Made by a program: the position numbers and the translations under genes. The notes under the pieces were generated by a model that did not search any database, had not been told where the DNA came from, and saw nothing but the letters and a program-made list of their open reading frames with translations. A stretch of 64,000 bases of DNA from Hypholoma sublateritium FD-334 SS-4 (Eukaryota > Basidiomycota > Agaricomycetes > Agaricales > Strophariaceae). Below, one piece after another: positions 1 through 11,241 of this stretch. Position 1 is the first letter of the stretch; each line of letters opens with the position of its first letter. The stretch is from positions 150,405 through 214,404 of the forward strand of contig KN817518.1 in assembly GCA_000827495.1 (NCBI GenBank), read 5' to 3'.

Positions 1-1
1 A

Positions 2-2744
2 TCAGGCGATGTATGCGAATGTATCCTTGGACCCGTCCACGCGTTCCATGTATTCCTTCTCCAAAAGAGTCTCAATCGCCTGGGAATCATATATCAGTGC
101 GAGGATAATCAATGGTGCTACGATGACTTTACCTTTTTGATGTCAGGAATCTTCGGTGCGAAACGCTGGGAGATCTGCGAGATGACCTCTTGAATAAGAT
201 GTTGGTTCTTCATCGTTTTTCTGGCTTTCATGATGCTGTAGAAAGATATTGGTAAGAGTGAGATTTATGGTGTCGATGGAGTAACCTACCGAACAATGGT
301 TGCTTGTATGACATATTTACGATCTTCGTCGACAGCCTTGAGGACATCGGCAGATTCGGCCTTTACTTCGGCCTTGATCGGCAAGTTGAGGTTAACACGG
401 ATCTTCTTCGACTTGAAGTCTGCAATTGGTATTCGTTAACCCTCCATACAATATAACATTGAAAACGAGCACCACTTACTAGGATTCAAATCGTACTGCT
501 CCGCTTCCTCGTTGATCAAGATTTTCGCCTTGACCAAAACTGCCAGAACTTGAACAAGAATGTCCTTGGATATGGAAGTCGCAGCAACCAGCTCGTCCAG
601 CGACAGCGTATCGTTCTGGTTGTACTGCAAAAGCACTGCCATCTGGTACGAGCTCGTCATCAGGATATACTTCTGATTGAGGTAGTTTGTGCGCAGCTCG
701 TTCTTGGAGTAGTTCCACAGCCAGGTCAACTTGCGCCCCGAGTGCTTGGTCTGGTAGTATTTCTGGAAGCGGTCGTATGTGGAGAGGATTTCGACAGGAA
801 TGACGAAATCGTGCGGGGGCGGGTTAAGCGGCCAGAAGTTGGTTCCGAGGACCATGATGCTGAACGTGATGTCCATGTCGTCGTGGTTCTGGTTCATGCG
901 ATCTTTGAATGAGTCGGTAAGATCCTTACTCAAACTCATGTCTGTTCAATTTTAACCAATAATTTCTGTGGGAGTTAGCGGTATTCCACGCACCGGTGAA
1001 CATGCGTTGGAGCTTGTTGGTGTACTCGAAACCACACGCTTCCTTCAATTTGGAAATCATGCTAGCTTCGCTCTCGTCGGATGCAGAGACGCCGTGAATC
1101 AGGCGCTTGGAAAGCTTGGTGGTGTAGAACGTCTGGAATACATCCTTGTCTTCGAGATATTTGAAAAGAACCATCTTAGAAATATATAGGTTAGAATAGG
1201 GTAAAGGCAGAATAATATGTGATGAGCATACGACACGGTTAAGGGCGCCTTCCAGATCGTCTTCCTCGGCCATCTTGTTATTCTTCCGCAACAACATGTC
1301 CGCATGTTTGGCGATGAGTTCGGGTGATTTAGTCGACGACGTCCCAGTGGCAGCGTTGCGATTGACGAATTCGCGACAGGCTTTGTCCAGACTCGCGGCG
1401 AATCCGGCCTCACCCTTGAAGCTCCTGTTGACGATCTCCGAGTTCTTTTGATGTACCTCCAAGAGGGCATCGACATAGGCCTTAGGATCAAGCGAATCGA
1501 CATTGGCACCGGCTTCACCAACAAGTTTGGATATAGATGCCAGACCGGCTTGTTTTACATGTGCTTCAAACCGTTTCCTCAGAGGTTCCAGTCCTTCTGG
1601 TATCCGCGACAAAAGGGAGTACATTCGTTGCAGATCCTCGTCTTGATCGAAGTCGAGAAGGTTTTGAAAGCTATCCCACATGAGTTCACCATGCTCGCGA
1701 ATGAGCACGTTCTCGCATTTGCTTATGAGTTCTTTGCGGGTCTTGGTATGCAGGTAGCGCTCGACGCGGTTCTCCTCTTCCCGAAGACGCTCCTCGGCTT
1801 TCTTGAGATAATCGGGAACGGAGTTCTCTGCCAGGAAGGCATCTGATTCCTTCTTGTAGTACACCTCCGTCGCGTTGATGAATGCGGTCTCGAATTGATC
1901 TTTGTACACATCCAGGCATTCTTTGTTGGGATCAGATATGTCAAGTCCCAACGAGACAAATGAGTCCACGACTTTCTTCACGAGACCTTGATCAATTGTT
2001 TCACCGTTTCGTTGTGCGGCGATGAGACGAAGAGTGGCGGTGGTCAATTTAGTGTTGTCCTTCTGGATGTGCATGAAGAAATGCTCTTTCCATTGCGAGA
2101 GCGCCAACTGAATAATTGACTAGCATCAGTAGAGCCAACATCTGTACGATATAGCCACGCACCGTGTACACCTGGAACACCCCCTTCTTTCCCTCGTCTC
2201 GTTCCCGCTTCACCCAATAGCGGTTCAGATAAGTGAATAATCGGTTCAAGTAGTTAGCGCCTGTCGTATACCGATCCCACTCAACTGCGTAATATCGCAG
2301 CAGGTCCACGTCAGAGAGGGTATCCGCTTTCTAGAGAGATGTAAGCCCAGCAAGCAAAGATAAAGGGCGATGATATCCGACAGACCTGCAGCATTCCTCT
2401 GAAATGCAGTATGAAGTATTCACTGAGTTTATTGTATAAATCGGAACCCACAAGATTAGCGCCCGCTGTGCAAACGATGGTTAGTTACCAACGGAGAGGA
2501 ATATCATGAGTATGAACGCACAGCGATTACCATCCAGCCTTCCGTGCATCTTGGTCGATGTACAGTAATTGTATACTGTCGTGTATAGACCGGTGTACCC
2601 TCCGAAGGACAGGCCTTTCTCCAGGTCATTCATGATATGATCAACGCCGGCATTGAGAAACGCCCACGTCTCGTCGAGATCGGCAGTCTTTGGAGGCATT
2701 TTTGCGAAGTCATTGTTCGGAGTAACTGTTGGTCCAGGAGCCAT
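2..2744 (-). CDS. CUL1: Cullin-1 (Cdc53-type SCF ubiquitin ligase scaffold)
   Basis: Scaffold of SCF E3 ubiquitin ligases: the N-terminal helical repeats bind Skp1/F-box adaptors and the C-terminal part binds the RING protein Rbx1. The start ATG is at 2742-2744 and the first exon encodes a cullin-1-like N-terminus (LNAGVDHIMNDLEKG). Several short introns follow, for example between LDAG and the exon ending RGMLQ, and before LALSQWKEHFF. The cullin homology region contains VLFKYLEDKDVFQTFYTTKL. Near the C-terminus, IVRIMKARKTMKNQ carries the lysine expected to receive NEDD8 (codon at 226-228). The reading frame ends ERVDGSKDTFAYIA with a stop at 2-4, the usual cullin end, so the gene is complete right at the window edge. 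A TATA-like box lies about 60 bp upstream. Confidence 0.97.
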
Positions 2745-4275
2745 AGTGGTTGTATTGGAAGACGTGAATTCTAAAGTGGACGTGACTCAAATTAGTGCCT
2801 TTTCTTTATAAAGGGTACCGCCACGCGTGTCCCACGCACCGCGTTCCATCTCTTCTACCCTGGCTGCCATGTCAGCATCAACCCGCAAAAGCTTTGCAGA
2901 GCACCCATCCTCTCAATCACGTCCAGAGTGCGCCATCCTATGCCTCTAATTAGATGCGAGCGGTGACTCCCATTGAAATTATCTCGTCCATCCTGTCGAC
3001 CGGTGGAATAATCAGTCAGTCGCGGACGATCGCCGTGCCGCTTGCAGAAAGCGATACGTACAATCATGGCACATATCCTCGTGTTCTTCATATATGTTAA
3101 GTATATCAACTGCTTCATGTACGAAGCTGCTCAGCTGTGGAACATTTACCATAACTCAACCTTTTCATCTGCGGGTGTGTGCGCTGGGCGCCTATGTGAA
3201 TAAACATTCTTCTTATTCACAAGTCTTCGATCTCACATTTTACAACAACTATCCAACAGATGCGGCACACCGACCGTACTCTTATTTGTAGCCGTCAACT
3301 GTTTTTAACAGCCTTTTACAGTTTGTTAAACGTATCGCCCGAAACAAATGTAGAGGTTCCCGTTTAAAGGATACCCACAACATATTGTCTATCGTATGCG
3401 CGGACACCGTCTTGGTTCGCGAACATGATTTATAAATTTTGGTCGACGTATGGAGCTTGTTGGTCGGGACCGGGAACTGCTGGGTATGTGCTCTTTGCAG
3501 TGAGTTGTCATTCCTAGGTCTTTTTTCTACACTCATAGTAGACATGTGGTATTTCTCAGCGCGTTGTTGAGAATCTCTAATGGAACGGTGACCTCGAATG
3601 TTCGATTTCCTCAAGACTTCCTACCACTTACTGCTTGAACGCACCCCCCTACAATATCCCTCGCGCCCTGTGCAGCACGCTAGTTCAGTCCTCCCCTGAC
3701 ATGAAATTCGGCAGGAGGCAAATTACAGCTAATATCCTCGGCTTTGCGCCGAATAACCGATGAAGCTTAGATGACTCGCAAGAGCCTATGTGTATTTGCA
3801 ATCCGAATGCCTCGATCCCGAAGAGAAGAAAGGTGCAAAACAAGAGAGCTTGCAGAAAATGCATTGCCAAATCCATCAAAAACTGTACTGCAATCGCATC
3901 CGTTACGGAGACATCTATGCAGGGTAATTGAATGGATGCATTCGATTTGGAATCATGTTGCAAGAGTGATGTACGAACCAAGTACTCGTGTCCCCTGGTT
4001 GACTGTCTACTTCTGTGTAGTAGGCTCCTGAATGCGTGCTTTGTCGTTGAACAAATCTTTTTGTTGGTCCCCAGCGCAATTACCAAGATGTTCGAGTCCA
4101 ATTATACGTAGCGTCGCAAGTGCTATTCTTTCTCCGAAGGCGGCGCAGACACATGACCTTGGTCCTTGGGCGCCTATTTGCCTCGTGCCTCTGTGTATTT
4201 ATTGGAACGATTATTCGATTCGCCAGCCTTGGACCCACCGAAAGCCCTCCTCTAGCAACTTCCCTCCAATCTACT
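2745..4275. other. Intergenic region, cullin-1 to MYND gene
   Basis: Shared upstream region of two divergent genes. Apart from the TATA-like box near 2805, I see no supported gene or RNA. Open frames here are short, lack recognisable motifs and have no convincing splice partners. Confidence 0.5.
2805..2813 (-). promoter_or_regulatory. TATA-like box upstream of cullin-1
   Basis: TTTATAAAG lies 61-69 bp upstream of the cullin-1 start codon on the minus strand. It is a plausible core promoter element judged from sequence and position only; the motif is nearly palindromic, so its orientation is set by the neighbouring gene. Confidence 0.35.
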
Positions 4276-7200
4276 ATGGCCCATCCTGTAATCTGGCCCA
4301 AGAAAACGTTCTTCTATCCTATAGGCAATACTCCGCCTGTTTGCCTCACTCAGAACCTATCGCCCGAGAAAAATGCCCAAATCCTCCTTCTAGGTTGTGG
4401 CGACCCACGCAGCATATTGTATACTATATATTCAGATCTCAATCTCCGTCAGTATCTTCCTATTGTCTCTCATTTTTTTTGCTGAGCTGCACTGTAGATG
4501 GCAGAGAGATGGATTTTACTTGCTGTGATTGGGAACCAGCCGTCTTGGGTAAGTCACCGCTCTGTCAGTCTCAACCTCTACGCCTATAACTTTTCTTTTT
4601 TATAAGCACGCAACGTCATGTTGTTAACAATGATCTTCGATGGAGTATCGGCAAATGAAGCATGGCCTATTTTTTTCCACTTTTTCCTCGACGAACACTC
4701 GTGTAACATCCTTCGCGTGCAGTGTAAGAAGCTTGTCCAATGTTCGTCGGATATCAAAACGTGGAAAGAGTCGAAGTACGGGACGTTTCTCAAATTTTGC
4801 ACCGAACGTTCTTTGCTCGAGATTCACCGGCACTGGGCCCAATATCTGGAACTCGAGGACCTCACCCCCGCTGGGAGAAAAGCTCTGAAAGACGAATTCG
4901 TAGTTGGAATGAAATCTGTACGGGACGTCTATGCACATAGAAATATCACCAGCATACGATCGGCTGGACCTCTAGCTGTTACAATGAGCGTCAAATCCGC
5001 CAAATCGTACAATTCCTTTTGGACTAGTGGCCTTACCCCGTCAAAGACGCAGGGCAATGCGACGGCCCGTGTCAACCCCACATTCGTATATTCTCTCGCT
5101 GGGAGGGTCTTCAATGTTCATTATGGTACGGATCCGATCCTCGCATTCCATCTGGCACCAGCCCTGGCGTCTAAAAAAGAATCCACTACCATCGAAGACC
5201 TTGCCGATTGCGCAAGATCGCAGTTTTCCGCTTGGTGCACATCGTTCAGGAAACGCCTTTCCTCCAAGGGACAAGGAAACATAGTAATTCGTTTCTGTGT
5301 AGGTGAATCTCTCGCATTTTGTCAAGCCTTGCGCGACGTTAAAGAAATGGGACTTGCTGAAACGGGAATTTACGAGCATCCATGGAGCTTCTCCAAGTAC
5401 TCCTTCGACGCAGAAGAATATAGCCCAGACTCCTCTTTGAAGAATCCAGCCCCTCTAACCTTTAACATCATCGAGACGTCCAATCTAGCAGATCATACCG
5501 GCCTTCTCAACTTGTTAGTAGTCACAGTACCCCTTCTACGCCGAGAACCTTGGTCAATCATGCATACAAACACCCTCCTTCGGAAGAATTTATCGGGGCC
5601 CGCAACATCCGGACTGGATGATGCCGCATGTGCAGACATTCCAACGCTATCCCTCTTGTTAGGTATCACACCTTCGTCGCAGTTGTCGCATTTCACGACG
5701 CAATCCAACAAGCATGAAATACTAGCTTCTAGCATAGTTTCAGGACAACTACACGAAGCCATATCGTGGCGATTCGGCACAAATTTTATACCCAATTCCA
5801 TCCCCGAACCCTGCAGTGCTGTTCCGGAAAAGCATCGAATTGCTTGCGACAGCAAAATATTAGGGGACTTCTTTTTCTCTGTCTATCGGCGTATGTTCGC
5901 GGAGGAGGACCAACTGAAGAACTTTCAAAGCCTTGGCGACATGTCCGTCCTGAACAAAATGAACATCTCACATTATAGCCGCCCTAGTTTGGCCGCCTTT
6001 CTTGCTCTCGTGAAGGAAAACGTCAATGTCAACTGGACGGACGCCATAAACCGCCTAGTTGATTTGATTGGGGGGGATTCCACCTTTCTCATGGGTTTAC
6101 ACAATTACCAAGATCTCATGTGCTACATGTTCTTGCGCAACGTCCACTCCTTGGATGTTTTGACTTCGGCCTACTTGGAAAGTGTTCGCAGTCGATTCGA
6201 CAGGTTTCATGGCTGGAAAAATGTTCCACCCGTCGTATGCATCGTTCTGAGGGTTCCACGGAAGCAACTCAGACCTCTCGAGGATATGGATGCTGACGAG
6301 ATATTGACTCCAACGCTGCAGTGCGAAACTTATGCCGATAACCTGAGGTTCCATAACATTCACTCATCTATTCAACTCTGCTTCGGGGATGTCAAAGTAT
6401 CCATCGTTGACGGAGAAACGCGCGTTGACATTGTCGAAGACCAACAAGGCTGGAGCGGACGTTCGGACCTGATTGCCACTTTCTATCTTCCTGCGTGGAT
6501 CTTGACAGCGGCACCGACATCGACAAGTGTCGGACTTCATGTCAAAGACACCCCAGCCACGTATTTGCTCATACCGAAGCTTGGTATTCGGCGCACTGTT
6601 TATTCTGCGTCGTTGACAGACACTGCACATATCCAAGTCGTGCGAGAGCGCCCGGGAAATACCCATGAGGTTGAATGTCTCCGTAAAACCCACCACCATC
6701 GAGCGGTGCCGTCTCCCAACGAGCAGAGGGTCACAGTTGAACTTGACTCTTCTAACCGTAAGGCAACAAACTTGATCATCAGAGAAAATATCCGAACACC
6801 CAAAGACTCAGAGGCACTGCGAGGCGGTAGTAAAGTTTCGACTATTCCGATAGGAGATTCCACTTTGCTTGTCACATTCGACGACTATAAGCACCAATTC
6901 ATCTTCCCCTACCCTGTCTACGGCGCTCGCTTGACGACACGTATTGCCCGTAAATCGTCATATATTGAGGTAAATGGATCACTCGAAGTTTTATCCCCCA
7001 AATATCTTAATCTATCATTTTATAGATTAAAGTGCCAGTGCGACCCGATCTCAGCGACTCATCAGATCTCTCCCTGAACCCATTTTCCATCGCCTCCGGT
7101 AATGAAGAGCCTAATTTACTTAACATCCACTACGTCAATCTGGACGCCCTTCCGTCAGTGCCTCTCCCAGCTCCAGCAAAACAACTTGATTGGCTACCAC

Positions 7201-8015
7201 TTCACGCTACACTGGCGTTCTCCGACGCCGAGAAAGAGTTTAGACAAAGCCCCGATCAGGTTGTGCGCGGGGTGCTTGTCAATCTCAAGGAAAGCGTGGC
7301 CTGCATTCTCTTAAAGTACGCGGGATTGCAGCTTGAAAGCCCTCAGGCGTGGTCCAGCGTATTTGGCCTCTCTAATCCCGGAAAGGGCGGAGTTTACACG
7401 TTGTTCTTCGTCAATGCGCTTAAATTCGATTTACCCAATCATACTGTCGTCGTCGACGCTTGTGTCGTACCCCTGGTCGATGGAATTATGCAGAAAATAC
7501 GACCCGGGTTGCAGACCCTGACAAACGGCGGGTTCAATCAAATTGTCACCCTCGACGATGAAGTTCGGGCTTGGAAACTCCTTTTACCTGCCCTCGCGGA
7601 ACGCTGTCGCACTTGGGAGCACACTGATGTGTGCGAGTATAGAAAGAAGGGCATCCCTGTCGCACTGATAGGATCGGAGGTCAGCCCGATCTGCTCCTGC
7701 GGCAAGGGCAAGAATCTGGGCGCATTTGGAAACATGCCTGAATGGAAGACCTTCCGGGACGAGGCTACGCGCGTCGCAATTGGGCCACTGTTCAGCTTCT
7801 CGTTCTTGGAGGAGTTTACCAAGTCCATAGACGATAAAATGAACGGTGTTACTAAGAACGCCCCGTCGACGCAAAAGTCCGGTGTACAATGCGCGAAATG
7901 TGGTGGTCCTGGAAAGCCAACTCTTCGACTCTGCTCTGTGTGCAAGAAAACTCAGTACTGTTCGCGCGACTGTCAGAAAATGCATTGGAAAGTCCACAAA
8001 AAGAATTGTGTATGA
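4276..8015 (+). CDS. DUF4470 / MYND-type zinc finger protein
   Basis: Four exons can be joined: 4276-4447, 4498-4548, 4607-6969 and 7026-8015, giving about 1191 residues. The N-terminus is the DUF4470 type common in mushroom genomes: it starts MAHPVIWPKKTFFYPIG, continues LLLGCGDPRSILYTIYSD, and across the first two introns reads MDFTCCDWEPAVLARNV. The C-terminus is a MYND zinc finger with the expected spacing: CAKC, then CSVC, YCSRDCQ, HW and HKKNC at the very end. MYND fingers normally mediate protein-protein contacts. The central 800 residues are mostly in one long exon and show no catalytic motif I recognise. The exon 1 donor (GTCAGT at 4448) and the other splice sites all keep the frame, which supports the model. 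The molecular role is unknown. Confidence 0.9.
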
Positions 8016-9315
8016 CGGAGTTGCGATTTCTTCTTGAAGGGGTGTTCCCAGATGCTGTAGGTCATTGCCTGTCATATCAATTCCCCCGTCTATAGCCAAT
8101 TTATCCTGCAAAGAACGTCGATTGTATGAACAATAGATAATGATTTATGATTTCGAGCTGCGATGGTGTAAGGGATTCGGCGTAGACTTTGTCCTCGGCG
8201 TTCGCGTGTATGCGCGATCCGCATAAAACAGTATATGTGCCCGCGCCACTGCTCTGAGTCCAAAGACACGGTGCAGCTGGAACAACGGCTCTATTGTCTA
8301 CTTCTGTACTGCCTTGTAGATAGGGTTCGTTACTTCATGTATTGGCGTTTGGCCAGGCGGCGATCCCGGAATGGTCTTCGTGAGACCCTGCAGAGAAAGT
8401 AGTGCATCAGTCGCGGAACAACGTCATGGAGACTGAAACGCCCCAATGCCTGACTTTCGGAACCCTAGGAAAAGAGAACTCACAAGCTTATCAAACATGC
8501 AGGAGTTCAGCGTTCGTTCTGGTTTGCGGCAGAGGTAATATTCCTGGATAGATAATTAGTTTCGTGCCAGTGAGAGGATACTGGTTGAAACTAGAGGCAC
8601 ATCATGCGCGTTTGCCATCTAACCAATGAAACGAGAACGCCGCGACAAGGGGTAGTCGTGCAATTGGGGGCTTAGAATGATGACATACATGGTTTTTCCT
8701 TTCCAAACACTCCCAATGCGCGTCAAATTGCTTTCCACAGTTCTCCCGCATTTTAGTGATGCTAAATATCGGGCTGTTCATAAGGAAACACCGCTGAGTT
8801 GCGCATGTACTCACAGGTCGATCGCGCACCGTGTCACCTTTCGTCCCTCCTTCAAGCAATGAGCGGGGTCCCGGCTTTCGTTCTTGCAAAGCACAAAGTC
8901 CTCTGCAGTATTTGGGGTATCCCGTATTACACAAAGTTTCTATCAACTTCGTGCGGCTGTTATTGGATGTAAATTGCACACAAACCATTATATTCCTTGC
9001 AATACGCTCCGATGAAAAAGGCAGCGCTCTTCAAGGGCGCGCTGGTCAGGCCGACCTCTTCGACATGGGGCACGGGAGTTGATGTAGAAGCAGAGAGAGT
9101 TTCCGCCATTGTTGACGCCCGCTGAGATGTTCAAAGGATAGTGACGACGGTTGCGTTCGGAGGAGGCGCAGAGTGCAGTGGGAATAATTTGGCGGAGTTG
9201 GAACGCGCTTCAACCTCAGGACCGTTCTCATGTCCAATACTTACCATCACCTTGTCCCCTCGCAGCGTTTGGAAACAAACCTCGGCAGCGCTTCAACACA
9301 TAATTCTTTTTTAAC
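8016..9315. other. Intergenic region
   Basis: About 1.3 kb between two genes on the plus strand. The longest open frame (minus, near 8602-8988) has a composition unlike a protein, no family motif and no splice partner. I see no supported gene here. Confidence 0.5.
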
Positions 9316-10000
9316 ATGAGCTATCAAATGGTGAATTTTACCTTACTCAACTTTTGGCGAAATCTCAAATCCTACCTACAGCCTCCTCGTTTTTCTCGAA
9401 TATATCACATACAAGTAAAGGCCTACAAACTTACTATCATGCTTTCTGGTGTGGAGCCTGGAACATTGATATCTGAACTAAAATCAGACACATTATCTGC
9501 TATTAAATCCGATGTGGCTCAAGGTTCCCTGGATATCATGAATATGGACCCTCCGGAGATAGACGTTGAAACAGAGGAAGACTTTGAGCTTTGTCGTGCC
9601 GTCAAAGAAAGGGGAAAAACGACAGGAAAATATGAGGTACTACCTTCTTCAAAGGCAGTTCGGGACCATGGGCTAGCCGGATGGGAAACTCTGTATCTAC
9701 AGTTCAGAGATCGTTCCACAGGTAAGCAGACAGACATTCAATTTGTTGCATCACCGTACTGTCTTTTCACATATCCTTAATTTCGACATGAAATCGTCGT
9801 ATAAAATGGTCACCCTCATACAATATTCAACAGGGGAACTTAAGCCAATCACATACACTCGTCCGCAGCTATTCGATGAGGAGGAAAATGCCCCTGCAAT
9901 ACGTCCCGTCGAAACGCCTTCAACCGTGAATAAGGGCAAGCGAAAAGCGGACGACATAGATGAGGGTATAAGTGTCGATGAAGAAATGGATCCCATATAG
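9316..10000 (+). CDS. Conserved-looking small protein, possibly ubiquitin-like fold
   Basis: The coding sequence has a clear intron at 9722-9833 (GTAAGC...CAG) that joins DRST to GELKPITYTRPQLFDEE in frame; stop at 9998-10000. A further intron at 9331-9381 (51 bp, in frame either way) is likely, because the bases there resemble an intron and its removal gives a shorter N-terminus, MSYQMPPRFSRIYHIQVK. The segment YKLTIMLSGVEPGTLISELK resembles the strand-turn-helix of ubiquitin-like domains, which is an inference from pattern only. The second half is acidic and ends in a lysine-rich patch (NKGKRKADDID) that could act as a nuclear localisation signal. I do not recognise the family by name. Confidence 0.7.
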
Positions 10001-10313
10001 TTTCTCCCATTCCGGTTTGACATCTTATCCGTGAATCACCATAACGTGCAAGACCTCGGATGTGTCGAACTCGCCTTGAGACACTCCATGCGAGCTACCT
10101 AAAATTCATATCCAAGCTATGTTCACAATTCATTTAATTCTGACATGAAACAACCTGGCACAGTGGCCGCTATATGTGTACGAAGTGCAATAGAGGCAGC
10201 TTTTGAGTTGTGCCATGTATTACCCAAAATATAGGGTTAGGGTTATCTATGTCGTACTACATAGGAAAAGTTGAATAAGTTCAGCATTCCCTCTTGACTC
10301 TCTCCCCTCAATC
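10001..10313. other. Intergenic region with short telomere-like motif
   Basis: Short spacer between two plus-strand genes. It contains TAGGGTTAGGGTTA at 10232-10245, about two telomere-type units, which may simply be a promoter or interstitial motif. Nothing else is supported. Confidence 0.5.
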
Positions 10314-11059
10314 ATGTCGTTTTATCTATTATCTGTGCGCAGAACGGCTTCGTATCTTGGGAAACAGGCTGTAAACACTGAAGTCCGCTCTCTGGGACGC
10401 GTTTCAGTGTCGAAGGCGCCTCATCGTGTTCCCCAAACCATTCCCAAATTCTGCCGAGCATTACACACGACGCCAACTCTCCGCGACCGGTCGTTCACCA
10501 ACCTTCTGGCGGATGATAACCCTCCGGCTGTGCAGGTGTCCTCTATATCAAGCGCAGGCATACAATTGGTTGACGGACTTCTGCTACCTGGCTCCTGCAT
10601 CTTCCTTGAAGGCAAGGTGTTTCTATGGGATGTTCCGGCGACCAACGCAGGGTCGAAGGTAAAAGAAGAAAGGTGGCGCAAATGGGATAAGGCGCTATTC
10701 GAGGTTTTCGAAGTGGTCAATCCGAGACCTGGTGAGGCGACCAATTTGTGAAAGTCAAGGATATTAGTTGACAAGTATGCGGGTTTCCATTATCAGAGAT
10801 TTTACTTCTAGGTACTGGGAAGACCATTGTACAACCCCCGCTTTTTTTGAATGAATATCTCAGTACCCTTGGTATACAACTAGATATACTCGACACGGTA
10901 AATACTCGTATCTCCCCGCCCGTAATGCGGTGCTGACCGTAATTCCAGCGAAACGCATGTTCTACGTATAATCTCCTTTCTGAAGAGGGACGACGCGTTG
11001 CCGCAGCTTTGTTGCCACTCACGCCCTACACATGGCCCAAAACACAGATGGCCGTATGA
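10314..11059 (+). CDS. NDUFAF3: NADH dehydrogenase complex I assembly factor NDUFAF3 (DUF498/Mth938 domain)
   Basis: Mitochondrial assembly factor for respiratory complex I. Three exons, 10314-10731, 10797-10897 and 10949-11059, give about 209 residues. The first ~60 residues are rich in Arg/Ser and low in acidic residues, as expected of a mitochondrial targeting peptide. The Mth938-like domain follows: VDGLLLPGSCIFLEGKVFLW, FEVVNPRPEILLLGTGKT (spanning intron 1), then LSTLGIQLDILDTRNACSTY (spanning intron 2) and LTPYTWPKTQ near the end. All three splice phases agree. Its 3' end faces the 3' end of the next gene (convergent, 182 bp apart). Confidence 0.95.
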
Positions 11060-11241
11060 GTCAGACCTAGTCAGACTCGTTTTACAACGTGGACGAGCTC
11101 CATCCCTACCCGAGTACCAAGACGAGACACGCAACCACACTCCTCACAATGCGCAGAAGAGCAGATATCGTACATGTATTAGGCTCGTAGGCAGCTGCGA
11201 GTACCAGCACCCTACAACTATAATTTTCGCGTGGCACGCAT

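Noticed and set aside
2855..3118. 87-codon open frame on the minus strand upstream of cullin-1
   Set aside because: Lies in the 5' flank of cullin-1 and could not be joined to it; no motif.
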